A stretch of 64,000 bases of DNA from Omphiscola glabra (GCA_964017045.1 OZ024808.1:12244284-12308283); one strand, 5' to 3'; positions 47,063-60,302 are shown, numbered from the stretch's first letter. Program-made: numbers and translations. The notes: generated by a model from the letters alone, not told the origin.

Positions 47063-50000
47063 ACATACCCAAATGCGATCCTACGGGTAGCTTCGAGTTT
47101 TTGACAACTGTTCCAGGGGAACTCACTGTGCCAGACAGTTTAATGGTTATGAAACTTGACCGCTATACACATTTGTTAATAAAGACTGTATACATGGATT
47201 GTTCAAAATGTATACCTCAAACACACCGTTAAGTTGCTAGTGCCGTGTGAGCGCATAACGAGTTCAGAGAGGGGAAACTTACGTCTAGAAGGCCGGCATC
47301 AATAACATACCTTGGCAGATTGTCCCACAGGTTCGGACACATGGAAACCGAATCTCTCAACATGTTTAATTCTGCACTTCATGCGGTAACGTCAGTCTTC
47401 AACAAGAAACGCGCATAGTTAAAAATGTATTCACTGCAGGATCCACCGTTTAACAACATACGTACATATTTAACTATGCATCCTTAGCATCATTTACAGA
47501 CAATAAATAAAATGGTTCAAAACAATGTATGTGTTCCGCTTGATCGGTTGTAGAATTAGTTAGGGGACAGCCGTCTTGGTTTTATACTTGGAGCGAAAGC
47601 GAAAATCAGCTGCAGTGCTTCCGGCTTCTTATATAGGGAAACAATGATCAACTAGATATAGCCCGCGAAACATTGGCGACAGCAATGCGTGCTCTACTAA
47701 ACTTACTTGAAAAAACATGAACTCAACTAACGCACATTTAAGAATCCTAATTTTTGCTCTGAACCCTTCCCCCACATGATAGGTCACTGCACACTTTTTA
47801 TTTCACGCCAATGAACTATATTAATATATTCTGACGTCCCAACCACTTTTAAACATATTTTTTTTACACCATACTTAAATTGAGACGATTTCATTTTCCG
47901 AAAAGAAAATATTACGCGCCAAACGCAGTTGCGTTATTTAAAAAAAAATCATTTAGCGTAGTTATGGGAAATTATATTTTGCGCGCTATTGAACTCATTA
48001 TTGAACCATAATTCCTTTCACACATATAGAATTATTTGTAATATACTCTCAATACCAAATTCGCTAATTAGGAAGCAGCTACGTTTTTTAGGAGGCAGTC
48101 GACGAATCACACCAGAAGCGTAATATACGTAAGACTTGGTTAGACTACGACAGATGACGTCTGAGTGTGTCACTTCTTATTAAAGGTTTAAAGATTCTAT
48201 GGAGAGGGAGGGGTGTAGCTAAACAAAGGAAAGGCTGATGCTGCAAGACAGTCACAAATGTGACACATGATAAATCATTTTAGTTGATTAGTGGTGGGGA
48301 AAAGTGTGAGGGTAGAGGAGTAACATGCCAGCAATGTGTACTGTGTAAGAGGTTAGAGGGGGTTACAAGCCAGCAATGTGTACAGTGTAAAGGGTAATAT
48401 GATAGCAATATATAACATGTTAAGGGCTAGAGTCGGGAAGACCTCTGATCTTGTCAGAATGTAGCAATTACGGCAACGCCATCAAGCTCACTCACAGTCT
48501 ATGCCCGGGCAGCCCCCATCAGGAACTCTAGGGGGATGTCAAAGCCTGATTGGCACGAAACCCCCAACAATGGCAACTCTGAGACCCGGCCCAGCGCTGT
48601 CGTGGAAAGTCAATGTCGCCGTAAGTGGAGCCACACTGGACCAACAATGGCGACTAAATTGGACTGGGGCTATGGGGGAGCACGTCCTGTCATCGCCGGC
48701 ATCATCTCGTATTGACACTCGCTCCTACGGCGAGGTGGACACGGGCGAATCAGCAGAAAGCTGGTTACGCCACTGGGGGGACGCCAGGCGAGGATTTTCA
48801 GCTCTGCTGTAATAAATGTCTCTATGAGTATGAGCCAATGTTTGCAATAATCGCAATGTATGGAATACACAAGCTGTGCTGTAATTAAATGTAAGTGCAT
48901 GTGTCCAAGTCTTAGGTGAGTATACTGTGTCCCAATCTGCCTCCTGGAACATTGTTCCTTTTGACTGATCACGCGCCCACGGTTGGGATCGCTTGCCAAC
49001 CCCCCGCCCTCCATCCCGTTGCAACTAAACCCTTGTGCAAGACGTCGTCAAATACGTGTACTCTAATCACTATAGTGTATTATTCAGTTTAAACAAGTAG
49101 CTTTCCAGTGTAACTGTGGGGTTTTTTTTTGACAAATATTATTGTCCGGCTTCCGAAGGTCACCTGCCTGGCCACCCCTGCTGTCATATGGTCAACCCTG
49201 CTCACGTATGACCACCCCTGCTGTCTTATGGTCAATTATAGTTACGTAGCTTACAAATTTAGTGAGGTTGTTTGGGACACATATTATTGTCAGACTCCTA
49301 AAGGTCACCTGCCTGGACAACCCTACTGTCTTATGACTACCCCTACTATGGTATGGCCACCGCTGCTATAGTATGGCCACTCGTACTTAAATCTCCCAAC
49401 TCCTATCACCGTAAGTATTTAGGCCAAGTCCCAATAACACTGTCGTTAGATAAGACATCTTCATGGGTCGCGATAAACAAACACAGTACACTGAGATGAA
49501 GCGGTTCCCAACCTAACCCCCGAACCCTAAGCTCCCGATGTTTCTGAAATATTTGCTTGCATAGCACAGAAGTATTTATTAAACTTCGACCGTAACAATA
49601 ATGTAAGTGCAGCAAAAAAAAAAGGGGGGGGGGGGATATTGGGTGTGTGTGTCAAAGGTTGTATATATAAGATAGGTTCTATAACATGGGATAATAATTT
49701 CCTAAAAGTTGAGAACTACTACTCAAGCGCTAATCTCCGCTGTCAATGGGACGTTACATCATAACTATGGGTTGCATGATCTTATCAGACGATAGTTTAA
49801 CGACAATTGCCATTCGAAGGTGAAGAGCCATTAGTAGAGCAGGGTTGTGGTGTGGAGAGTCTGGTGAAAGGATGCGGCGTCTAACTGGGACAGTCAAATA
49901 CAGATGAAAACATCACTTAAGACAGTAATGACCACTTCCGCTACTGAACACCACTGTTGTGTGCTTAAAAAAACTAGGTCAACGAGATGACTGTGCCATT

Positions 50001-50250
50001 AAACTTGTTTTGATTCGAATTGGAAGGACATAATGAACAATTCATGACCACCGAGTGTCCCCAATTCTATGAACGGTGGTTGTGATCGCCAACACTGCTA
50101 TCTACAGCTATCGTGCCGTATTGTTTTCACAGAAAGAAGCCACTGTAAAACGTGCGACCACCAATCAAACGCTAACAATCAACAGAGGGTGACAGAACCA
50201 GGCAGCCGGGAAAATGAGAGCACGTCCAACACCAATGGCTTTGCTAGGTC
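47063..50250. other. Intergenic sequence, mostly single-copy
   Basis: Includes an imperfect tandem region of ATGGTCAACCCTGC/ATGRCCACCCCTGC units (49170-49400), two copies of GCCAGCAATGTGTAC (48328, 48370) and an A/G homopolymer at 49614-49634. A 103-codon plus frame at 48501-48812 (RIDTRSYGEVDTGESAESWL) is GC-rich and looks more protein-like than most, but no family or splice context supports it. Confidence 0.4.
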
Positions 50251-50584
50251 CTATTTAATCACATCCATGTCCTCCTGGTGAGACACATCATATCTCCTAT
50301 TTAACCACATCCATGTCATCCTGGTGAGACACATCGTATCTCCTATTTAACCACATCCATGTCATCCTGGTGAGACACATCATATCTCCTATTTAACCAC
50401 ATCCATGTCATCCTGGTGAGACACATCATATCTCCTATTTAACCACATCCATGTCATCCTGGTGAGACACATCATATCTCCTATTTAACCACATCCATGT
50501 CACCATGGTGAGGCACGCCGTACCTCCTATTTAACCACATCCATGTCACCCTGGTGAGGCACGCCACGTCTCATACAAACCACA
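50251..50584. repeat. 46-bp minisatellite
   Basis: About seven copies containing CTATTTAACCACATCCATGT and GGTGAGACACATCATATCTC. Confidence 0.93.
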
Positions 50585-51632
50585 TGAATAATGCCATCTC
50601 TATCCCCAAGCCGCCGGCACAAAATAAATTGATGAGTCTGCAGCTTGATGCGCGTTAAACCAGTGCTTAATACCAGACGCCGCCCCTACCCGCTCTCTAA
50701 AACGTTTTGCATGAAGGGCAATCTCCAAGAGCCGAACTTGCAAATGGGCAGCAATCATGAATAATGAATATACCAACAGCAGCATTATCCACACAAGCTT
50801 ATACTTCACCATCTACATAAATAGGCTCAACAATAAATTTTAGCCCACGAGACGCAGGTAGAGGACTTCAGTCATAAATATTTAAAACATTTAAAACAGT
50901 TCAAATAGAAAAAAACGAAGTGGCTATTCGTACCCGGGTACCAGAAGTGAGAGATTGGGATTAAAAAACTATTTATGTTGGGTTTGCAAGACAAAATGTG
51001 GTAACAAATGAAAGATAATTGAATGGACTATACGTTTGTAAACTTAATTCTTCAGTTTAACGAAAATAAACTACCACAAATGACATCCGAATAGCTTTAG
51101 TCAAAATGGACCCGGACACGCAGCGCCGCCATTCGCACCCGGGTCCCATTAACCAAATATACGATGGCTTCTTTTTCTTAGATATTTTACTTAGCAAATC
51201 CATAGTTCCATGAGACCTACAGCACGACCCCCAACCCCTTTTGTTTTTACATCACAGCGGCATGTACAAGACAAGACGTACAGCATGCTATTTTCCTTCA
51301 CGTTCTTATTAATGCACATACATTTCACAATGAAAGCACTCCCTACAAGCATATATCAAACTGAACTTCCAATAATGACCCACATTTGGGTAGTTGACGG
51401 TCACCATATTATCCTGTTCATCCACCAAACAACGGATTTACAGCATGTATTTACTCGAGAAGGTTGTAGGGCGGCGGGTAATTCAACTGGTTACTGCAAT
51501 ACAAAGGGATTTCTTGAAATACACTTGACAGATTAGTACAATATATACGCTGTTTTTTTTAATTATTGAGCAAAACTGATTCTTAAAGGATAAGTTAATT
51601 TGAATGTTCTATACGATGAATATGAAAAAAAA
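50585..51632. other. Intergenic sequence, nothing firm
   Basis: Two related GGCTATTCGTACCCGGGT / GCCATTCGCACCCGGGT motifs lie at about 50922 and 51128 in the same direction; they may be remnants of an element, but no termini could be drawn. Confidence 0.4.
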
Positions 51633-52903
51633 GCGTCACTGTGGATATGAAAAGTGTCACTGTGGATATGAAAAGTGTCACTGGATATGAAATGCGTCAC
51701 TGTGGATATGAAATGCGTCACTGTGGATATGAAATGTGTCACTGTGGATATGAAAAGTGTCACTGGATATGAAATGCGTCACTGTGGATGTGAAATGCGT
51801 CACTGTGGATATGAAATGTGTCACTGTGGATATGAAAAGTGTCACTGGATATGAAATGCGTCACTGTGGATGTGAAATGTGTCACTGTGGATATGAAATG
51901 TGTCACTGTGGATATGAAAAGTGTCACTGTGGATATGAAATGTGTCACTGTGGATGTGAAATGTGTCACTGTGGATGTGAAATGTGTCACTGTGGATATG
52001 AAATGTGTCACTGTGGATATGAAAAGTGTCACTGGATATGAAATGCGTCACTGTGGATGTGAAATGCGTCACTGTGGATATGAAATGTGTCACTGTGGAT
52101 ATGAAATGTGTCACTGTGGATATGAACTGTGTCACTGTGGATATGAAATATGTCACTGTGGATATGAAATGTGTGACCGTGGATATGAAATGTGTCACTG
52201 TGGATGTAAAATGTGTAACTGTGGATATAAAATGCGTCACTGTGGATATGAAATGTGTCACTGTGGATATGAAATGTGTCACTGTGGATATGAAATGTGT
52301 CACTGTGGATATGAAATGTGTCACAGTGGATACGAAATATGTGACCGTGGATATGAAATGTGTCACTGTGGACATAAAATGTGTCACTGTGGATGTGAAA
52401 TGTGTCACCGTGGATATGAAGTGTGTCACTGTGGATGTGAAATGTGTCACTGTGGATATGAAGTGTGTCACTGTGGATGTGAAATGTGTCACTGTGGATA
52501 TGAAGTGTGTCACTGTGGATGTGAAATGTGTCACTGTGGATATACAATGTGTCACTGTGGATGTGAAATGTGTCACTGTGGATATAAAATGTGTCACTGT
52601 GGATGTGAAATGTGTCACAGTGGATATAAAATGTGTCACTGTGGATGTGAAATGTGTCACTGTGGATATGAAGTGTGTCACTGTGGATGTGAAATGTGTC
52701 ACTGTGGATATGAAGTGTGTCACTGTGGATGTGAAATGTGTCACTGTGGATATAAAATGTGTCACTGTGGATGTGAAATGTGTCACTGTGGATATAAAAT
52801 GTGTCACTGTGGATGTGAAATGTGTCACCGTTGATATAAAATGTGTCACTGTGGATATGAAGTGTGTCAACGTGGATATGAAATGTGTCCCTGTGGATAT
52901 TGA
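51633..52903. repeat. 21-bp minisatellite, about 60 copies, with 42-bp higher-order unit
   Basis: Monomer GTCACTGTGGATATGAAATGT. Some left-part units are shortened by 4 bp (GTCACTGGATATG). In the right half (about 52380-52800), GGATGTGAAATG and GGATATGAAGTG or GGATATAAAATG units alternate, a 42-bp dimer. Because the unit is 7 codons with no stop, overlapping frames of up to 342 codons appear on both strands (MKCVTVD, HCGYEMC, THFISTV repeats). Equal openness on both strands argues that none is translated. Confidence 0.97.
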
Positions 52904-53137
52904 TTTCTTGATTCCACGAACACCCGTTTACAAAAACAATCTGTGTTTGTAGTTTGTATCAAACTTATCTACACGCCTACCTATTTAAATATCGTGTTCA
53001 AATGTTCACTTGGGTAAGTAAATAAGATGATTTAAGCTGTTCTTTAATTTTAAGGTTCCAGTGGATCCCGTTGCTAGTGAGATGATGGCCCCGAAACCCT
53101 TCTCAGAAAAATGTTTTAAATTAACAAAATAAAAGTA
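52904..53137. other. Short spacer
   Basis: Single-copy, nothing recognised. Confidence 0.4.
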
Positions 53138-53703
53138 CAGCGGTACATACGAGTGCCCTGACATACGAGATTTTTCAGATACGAGCCGTCGAGCGAGCGA
53201 TGTTTTGCTTTGAGATACGAGGAATATTTGAGATACGAGGAACCGGATCAGCGGGTCGGCCGGCTGCAGTGACGAAAATTAAGCGAAAGTAAAGAGTGTA
53301 ACGAGTATGTGAATTAAAGTGACCGAAAGAGTTTAGCATTAACAGTGTAGCGAGTAAGTGAACAAAGTGAAGCTCCTTCGCCCATCTCCTCCACCCTACA
53401 CCTCCGCCAGCATCTTCCGTAAGCTCTAGTTGGCTGATTTCCAAGGTAAATACACTTTTAAAAACCAGTTTATTTCTTTACATTCTCTTTTATTATGTTT
53501 TTATACAATACTTGTAATCTATAAATACATTTTTCTCATTCAAAAACACGTAACAAAAACAACTGGGGTGGCATTTTGGGGGCTGGAACGGATTTATGGC
53601 ATTTCTATTAATTTCAATGGGGGAAATTGCTTTGAGATACGAGCAAATTGACGTACGAGCAAGGTTACGGAACGAATTAAATTCGTATGTCGAGGTACCA
53701 CTG
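53138..53703 (-). mobile_element. 566-bp pogo/Tigger-type non-autonomous element
   Basis: TA flanks both ends (53136-53137, 53704-53705). Read from the right the terminus is CAGTGGTACCTCGACATACG, followed by an AATTTAATTCGTTCCG block; the left end is CAGCGGTACATACGAGTGCC. Multiple GAGATACGAG and GACATACGAG blocks lie subterminally. The start and AATTCGTTCCG motif are typical of Tigger-like elements. No transposase frame. Confidence 0.85.
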
Positions 53704-53705
53704 TA

Positions 53706-54190
53706 CAAAGGAATTCCAAGTTTACGGATTCCTTTTCAAAGAATCCCAAGAACCTCTGATATAGATAGGAAGTAAATTTACAAAACGAATATACGGGTAT
53801 AACTTGAAAAGTCGTAAATAGCAGTTTGGGGGGGGGGGGGGGGGAGAGAGAGAGAAATTCGGTAAAAGCATTCATAAAATTCATACAAATTAAAATAGGG
53901 GAGAGAACCACTGAATGAAGGAGTAGGGCGTTACACGGAAATCTGCCAGCAGTAATGAAAGCGGGTTCCTTTGTTGTTGTTTTTACGTCACTAATCGGTC
54001 CCGGGGGGGGGGGCGCGGCAAGACAGGAAGTGACGTAACAGAGAACAAGGGAGATAAATAGGGTTTATTTACGCTAGACGTCAGCTACTCCTAAGCCGCC
54101 GCAACAGATTGATGCAAGGTAGTTGAGTACTTGACAGTGGCGGAAACTGGAAACGCAAGTCTCGTGGAGATACGAGCCAAGGAGGTACAA
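53706..54190. other. Intergenic sequence, nothing recognised
   Basis: G-runs at 53828-53844 and 54003-54012. Confidence 0.4.
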
Positions 54191-54405
54191 CCCTGAACTA
54201 TGAAACATTGGCTCGAACCGACTGGGCACACACCCCTGAACTATGAAACATTGGCTCGAACCGACTGGGCACACACCCCTGAACTATGAAACATTGGCTC
54301 GAACCGACTGGGCACACAACCCTGAACTATGAAACATTGGCTCGAACCGACTGGGCACACACCCCTGAACTATGAAACATTGGCTCGAACCGACTGGGCA
54401 CGACT
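54191..54405. repeat. 43-bp tandem repeat, five copies
   Basis: CCCTGAACTATGAAACATTG plus GCTCGAACCGACTGGGCACA. Units start at 54191, 54234 and onward at 43-bp spacing. Confidence 0.93.
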
Positions 54406-55144
54406 CTAAGTTAACCAATACAATATGTAAGACGGAAGATAACATTCTTTTTTACACCAGCCCTTCTTAACTATTGTAGTGCAGGAAAGCATTCAACGTC
54501 TAAGTTATTTCAGGACCGTTCAGTCGAGGAAGTTGGAGCTTTAATTTTTGTTTGAAGTTGAAACTTGCTTTTTTACAATAAGGAACAATTGGGACAGAGC
54601 AAGGAAACTGTGCTGATATTGAGAAGTCAAACAGAAAACATGCATATGCCAGACAAAATATTTAGTGTGACCGATCACTTCAGAGCCACCAGCAATGATG
54701 GTGTGTACCAGTACCGCTATCCGACGGTTACGTGACAAACGTTTCTGATACAGATGTGACGTTGGTGTTAACAAACAGAAAAAAAAACAATTGCGGGGTG
54801 GGGGGGGGGGGTTGTTGGAGAGAGAAAGAAATGAAGAGTTGGCTGAGACATAATCTAACGATAATACTTCACAGAGTTTAATGAATACTAATAATTGCAA
54901 ATGACTTCAAGACCAAAGATGCGTGATAAACCTTTCCTGTTAAGCTTCCTGGTGCTTTGTTCGGGAGGAGGAGGAGGTAGTTGTACGATAGCGGGGTTAG
55001 AGTTATTTGGTGGGGGAAAAAGATGACCAAGGTGAGTACGCGGCTGGCATGCCAGTCCTATTTGTGCCTGGAAAGCTTTCCCGTGCTATGGACACGTTGT
55101 TTTTGAGTCCTCGTTGCATTTAAATCGATTCTGCTTCTCCTAGC
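54406..55144. other. Intergenic sequence, nothing recognised
   Basis: G-run at 54800-54810. A 119-codon minus frame (54900-54541) includes poly-Pro from that run and is not protein-like. Confidence 0.4.
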
Positions 55145-55472
55145 CATGCGCTTTCTTTAAGCGTGGGTGGTGCGCTTTCTTTGGGCGTGGGTGGTGCGCT
55201 TTCTTTGGGCGTGGGCGGTGCGCTTTCTTTGGGCGTGGGCGGTGCGCTTTCTTTTGGGCGTGGGTGGTGCACTTTCTTTGGGCGTGGGCGGTGCGCTTTC
55301 TTTGGGCGTGGGCGGTGCGCTTTCTTTGGGCGTGGGCGGTGCGCTTTCTTTGGGCGTGGGCGGTGCGCTTTCTTTGAGCGTGGGCGGTGCGCTTTCTTTG
55401 AGCGTGGGCGGTGCGCTTTCTTTGGGCGTGGGTGGTGCGCTTTCTTTGGGCGTGAGCGGTGCGCTTATTTTC
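55145..55472. repeat. 24-bp GC-rich minisatellite
   Basis: About 14 copies of GGTGCGCTTTCTTTGGGCGT plus GGGC. One unit has an extra T (about 55254), shifting frames. Frames open on both strands (minus: RKRTAHAQ; plus: GGALSLGV) are repeat artefacts. Confidence 0.95.
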
Positions 55473-55762
55473 CGTGCATTGCGCTCCAACGGCGAATCTG
55501 CCACGCCAGGTTGTACGATCCGTAGCAAATGCTTCCCACGAATCGAGGTCAATGTTCACGTAACGATATTGGGTATCACCATCTGAATTGTCTGGGGTGG
55601 TGGAGATTTAGATGAAATATGATTTCTAAAGGTTGTTAAATAAGAGCCTTTGTTTCTTCGAGATCGTGAGAGGTTCTCTAAAAATAGCTCATTTAAAAAG
55701 AATGTTAAAAAAACACACAAGTCCCTATGTCTCAATATGAATACACCACTGCCACATGGCGG
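55473..55762. other. Intergenic spacer
   Basis: Nothing recognised. Confidence 0.4.
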
Positions 55763-55990
55763 GATGACATCACAGACTAGATGTAACACATTCACAAACA
55801 TCGAACCATTGACATACTTTGAATATGCGTCTGCTTAAAGACTGGCTGACATAACAGACTAGATGTAACACATTCACAAACATCGAACCATTGACATACT
55901 TTGAATATGCGTCTGCTTAAAGACTGGCTGACATAACAGAACAGTTGTAACACATTCACAAACATGAACCCACTTTTAAAATGCCACCGG
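55763..55990. repeat. 82-bp tandem repeat
   Basis: GATGTAACACATTCACAAAC recurs at 55780 and 55862, then a diverged third copy at about 55945. Confidence 0.9.
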
Positions 55991-56405
55991 TTGATGACAT
56001 TACAAAACAGTTGTAACTGAGTCAGACACATCGACCCATTGATCTAAAATATTGAAAATGCATGGGTATTTCCTCCCCCACCGTGTGTTTCCACAGCTCG
56101 GAATAGTAAACAAAAACACTACGCACGTGAGGTTGGGCAATGACGACACATAATAGATATTCCTTTCTTTTTTAGAGGAATCGATAAAATACTTAAGTGG
56201 CAGATGGTTGTATAGCAACGAAACAATTTTATGTTATCACAAGGCACGGCTGTCACATTTGGTGTAACCCCTGTCAAGCAGCACGTGTTAAGTGACAACG
56301 TAATTAACGACACCGTGCAACAGAGAACGTGTCGACCAAAAGCCTTCCTCTGTGAAATGAAGGTGGAAAGTTTAAAACCAAGGGGAACAAAAAAGAAAAT
56401 GAACT
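55991..56405. other. Intergenic spacer
   Basis: Nothing recognised. Confidence 0.4.
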
Positions 56406-56715
56406 TAGGACGAGACAAGTAAGATGTCCAGACTCTGAGGTTAAGCTAAGGTCAGCTACTGTATGTTGTTACATGTGCATTAGGACGAGACAAGTAGAAT
56501 GCCCAGACTCTGAGGTTAAACTAAGATCGCCTACTGTATGTTAATATATGACAAGACACTGAGGTTAAACTAAGATCGCCTACTGTATGTTGATATATGT
56601 CAATTAGGACGAGACAAGTAGAATGCCCAGACTCTGAGGTTAAACTACGATCACCTACTGTTTGTTGATATATGTCAAGACTCTGAGGTTAAACTAAGGT
56701 CACCTGCATGTTGTT
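56406..56715. repeat. Irregular ~70-bp repeat
   Basis: Four to five units with GACTCTGAGGTTAAACTAAG, CCTACTGTATGTTGATATAT and AGGACGAGACAAGTAGAATG, some units deleted internally. Confidence 0.85.
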
Positions 56716-57479
56716 ACATGACCCGGTGGAGAAAAACACACATAAAATTGTTACAAAATACTTCTTTGATGAAATCCACGCGTTTTATTCAGCACATACT
56801 CGTGGCTGTAAATAAAAAAACTATTTAGCCATTAGTCTGGTCAGTCCACCCAAGGTACTGTCTTCATGAATGTCAAAGTTCACTTGCTACACAAAATAAG
56901 ATTTTCTTCTTAATTACAGCTCCCACAGATTGCGCACAGATTCAGTGTCCATAAGGGAAGCGAGGCCGGGTCTCATCTTAACGTGGGATTGGAGGATTTT
57001 AATTATGTAGTTGGGTTTTTTTTTTTTTTGTGAGTGGGAGGTTGCGGGGGGGGGGGGGGGGGGGGTGAGAACCAGAATTCAGTTTGAAGCAAGATGTGAA
57101 ATTGGCGTTTGTCTTTTTTTTTTTTTTATATCGGAGGCAATCTGTGACATAGACGAGTTTCAAATCGGTCTCTCTGTAATCACTGGAAGACAAACATCTG
57201 AGAGAGACGTGCTCAGCCTGGGAAGGTGTTTTAAAACCCTTACTATTGAGTTTCCAGGCCGGAAATCGGAGACGTTTTATGTCTCTAAACCGAGCTTGTG
57301 TCGGGTCATAAACTGGCTCCGAGTTCGGATAACTGTCGCTTGATTACATCTTGATTGCAAACAGCTTTCATTTAGCTCGGCGCGAGCGTTTTAAAAGTTT
57401 CAAAAAAAAATAATCCTTAAACCATTCGTTAGTTAGAATCATTACAACCTTCTACAACCGGATCGTGGTCACTTTAACC
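56716..57479. other. Intergenic sequence, nothing recognised
   Basis: T-run at 57017-57029, G-run of about 20 at 57046-57065 and T-run at 57113-57127. The 110-codon plus frame (57011-57343) depends on these homopolymers. Confidence 0.4.
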
Positions 57480-58037
57480 AGTCACAGATCTTCAATACTG
57501 TTATGTTATTCACTGTTGTAAGCGCCCGCAGGTTCACAGACTCCAAAAGCCATCCCATCTGTCACAGATCTTCAGTACTGTCCAGTCATGCACTGTAAAG
57601 TTGTAAGCGCCCGCAGGTTCGCAGACTCCAACAGCCATCCCATCTCTCACAGATCTTCAGTACTGTTCAGTCATGCACTGTAAAGTTGTAAGCACCCGTA
57701 AGTTCACAGACTCCAACAGCCATCCCATCTGTCACAGATCTTCAGTACTGTTCAGTCATGCACTGTAAAGTTGTAAGCGCCCGCAAGTTCACAGACTCCA
57801 ACAGCCATCCCATCTGTCAAAGATCTTCAGTACTGTTCAGTCATGCACTGTAAAGTTGTAGGCGCCTGTAAGTTCACAGACTCCAACAGCCATCCCATCT
57901 GTCACAGATCTTCAGTACTGTCCAGTCATGCACTGTAAAGTTGTAAGCGCCCGCAGGTTCACAGACTCCAACAGCCATCCCATCTGTCACAGATCTTCAG
58001 TACTGTCCAGTCATGCACTGTAAAGTTGTAAGCGCCC
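57480..58037. repeat. 85-bp minisatellite
   Basis: About 6.5 copies with GTCACAGATCTTCAGTACTG, TTGTAAGCGCCCGCAAGTTC and ACTCCAACAGCCATCCCATC. Confidence 0.95.
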
Positions 58038-58216
58038 TCACCTATAAATATATTTGGCAACGCCGACTGGAGAACGACTTATGCGACACGGTAAATATGT
58101 TCACCAAGCATGCCGAGCGACACTGCCTCAAGCTTTTTTAAAATAAGACGCACGGCAATAAAAATGTAAAAAAAAAATTAAAAAACAGCTTGGAGTTGTA
58201 TTAATTGGCTTCTAAG

Positions 58217-58355
58217 CGCCAGTTCACGCGATCAAATTTTCGATCATGCATTTGATGCAACTTTTGTATGGAGCCTTATCACAACTTGCAAATTACTATT
58301 TGATCAAAATTTTAAAAATATAAAAATTGACGCGAAATTTGATCGTGTGAAGTTA
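58217..58355. mobile_element. Possible short inverted-repeat element
   Basis: AGTTCACGCGATCAAATTTT on the left faces CGAAATTTGATCGTGTGAAG on the right, a good inverted repeat over about 20 bp with a 95-bp core. Ends and target duplication could not be fixed. May be a MITE. Confidence 0.4.
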
Positions 58356-58570
58356 CACTGAGAGCGCAGTTTTCTTAACACCGAGGCTTTATTTCATCAG
58401 CAGAAAACGTTGATGCAGGTCATGATTATCTCCAAAAAGGTTGGGTTTTTTTTTTGGGGGGGGGGGGGGGAATAACGTTTACTGTGCGTCTCGTGGATAC
58501 TTTCGAAATTGGGAACTCACAGACCAACCTTACCTTTTACAATGGACTCCACAAAGGACGATTGCAGATA

Positions 58571-58728
58571 CGTTTACCCCAACCACATTCGATGGGACAG
58601 CGTTACTCCACAACCACATTCGATGGGACAGCGTTACTCCACAACCACATTCGATGGGACAGCGTTACTCCACAACCACATTCGATGGGACAGCGTTACT
58701 CCACAACCACATTCGATGGGAAGGGGTT
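58571..58728. repeat. 31-bp tandem repeat, five copies
   Basis: CCACATTCGATGGGACAGCG plus TTACTCCACAA. Three overlapping plus frames are repeat artefacts. Confidence 0.93.
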
Positions 58729-59739
58729 ACTTAAGTAGCCGACCCGTGACTAATTACAGTATAGACATACATTCTTACACTCATCAGTTCTGATACCGTA
58801 CTAACAAAACTGAAGATTAAAAAAAAAAGTATAATCAACGAAAACAATAATTTATTGCTAACTCCTTTTGCCGAGTTACTAGGGCCTCTTTACCTCCACC
58901 TTCGCCCCGCGGCGCCCCCCGCCCCCCTCTTTCGACTGACCCAGCCTGGAATCTTGTCATATGACCTGGGCAGCTGTTTGGTTAACGGACAAGGAACAAA
59001 CCTCAAACAAATCCAAATCATAGCGAAGACGAGTGACGCTGAGTGAAGACGTCACGAATATTCAGACTCCCAAAGAGAGAGAGAGAACTGACACACAAAT
59101 AAGAGAAGAGTGGAGGGGGCGGGGCACGTTGGGCCCAATCTCGCGATAAATCAAGGGAGATCACCACAGTGAGGAGTGAGCTATTGATCCGCCCCTTATC
59201 TAAATCCTTCAAATCATCAAAATAAACTTTTCTCGCCACCCCACACCCCCCCGGTCACTTGTCTGTGTGTTTAAGCAGAGGGAGGGTCGTGCATCACGTA
59301 TTGAGGAGCCCCCCCCCACCACGTACTTGACATCACATCCACTCCCATGTTCGTGTATTTCAGTGCACACCTCCAAGTGCCAAAGCGACCTGCTCCAGCT
59401 CTCCCGCAAGCCACGCGCACAGTGACTGTTTTAAAGTAACCACCAGTGTCACCACACGCGGTCACGTGATGGGGAGAGCGTGTCGAAATTAAAACATAAG
59501 CTTTAAAAATAAACTCTCAGACACATAGTAGCAAACGTGAGTGTTTTGATGTCATTAGAACCACAATGGGCATAGGACCGTCATCAGATGTTACCAAGTT
59601 TCCAGAGTTGAACATTTCTGTTCCTACCCAAATCCATGGATTTTTTTAAAAGTCTGGATACGTTTAATTATATCATTATATCCATGTCAGGGTCGTGGAT
59701 TTATGGCTACCCTTTAAAACTGGTATCCATGACATAAGG
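58729..59739. other. Intergenic sequence, nothing recognised
   Basis: Single-copy with C-rich patches at 58904-58926, 59246-59252 and 59310-59320. No gene supported. Confidence 0.4.
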
Positions 59740-60002
59740 ATATTACAGCTTGAGGACCACATCAACAGTTTATTCAAGAGATCCAGCTCAGATGGGGGCC
59801 ATGGTTCCAGCTTGAGGACCACATCATCAGTTTATTCAAGAGAATAAGAGATCCAGCTCTGATGGGGGGCCATGGTTCCAGCTTGAGGACTACATCATCA
59901 GTTTATTCAAGAGAATAAGAGAAGATGGGGGCCATGGTTCCAGCTTGAGGACCACATCATTCGTTTATTCAAGCGAACAAGGGAGCCAGCTCTGATGGGG
60001 GG
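59740..60002. repeat. Irregular ~60-72-bp repeat
   Basis: Four units with AGCTTGAGGACCACATCATC, GTTTATTCAAGAGA and GGGGGCCATGGTTCC; some carry an extra ATAAGAGA block. Confidence 0.9.
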
Positions 60003-60302
60003 GGCCACGTAACGGGAGGGACTATTTTATCCACGCGGACAAACACCGCCTGACATCCCCGAGCACCAAATCTGATTAAAGATAGCCGGCCCCCCCACTC
60101 GAGAATTCAATCACGCGGAAGGATACACTCTCGATAATTCATCATTACTCTTACTCACGCATTTGAAACATCACAATCACTCAAAGTTTGTTAGCTTTTT
60201 TGCCCGGGGTTGGGGGGTACTGTTGTGGTGGGTTTTCGTTGAAATCCAAGGTGACCGGACGCATTGATGAATGCGCCAAAATAGAAAAAAACAAATCAAA
60301 AC
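60003..60302. other. Intergenic spacer
   Basis: Nothing recognised. Confidence 0.4.

Noticed and set aside
46680..47104. Overlapping 136- and 101-codon plus frames
   Set aside because: Driven by the ~30-bp TTTACACCCCTGCGGAC repeat.
51842..52870. 342-codon minus-strand frame (THFISTV repeats) and 331-codon plus frame
   Set aside because: 21-bp repeat without stop codons on either strand; no start context, splice site or non-repeat coding sequence.
55140..55559. 139-codon Arg/Ala/His-rich frame
   Set aside because: 24-bp repeat read-through; equally long frames exist on the opposite strand.
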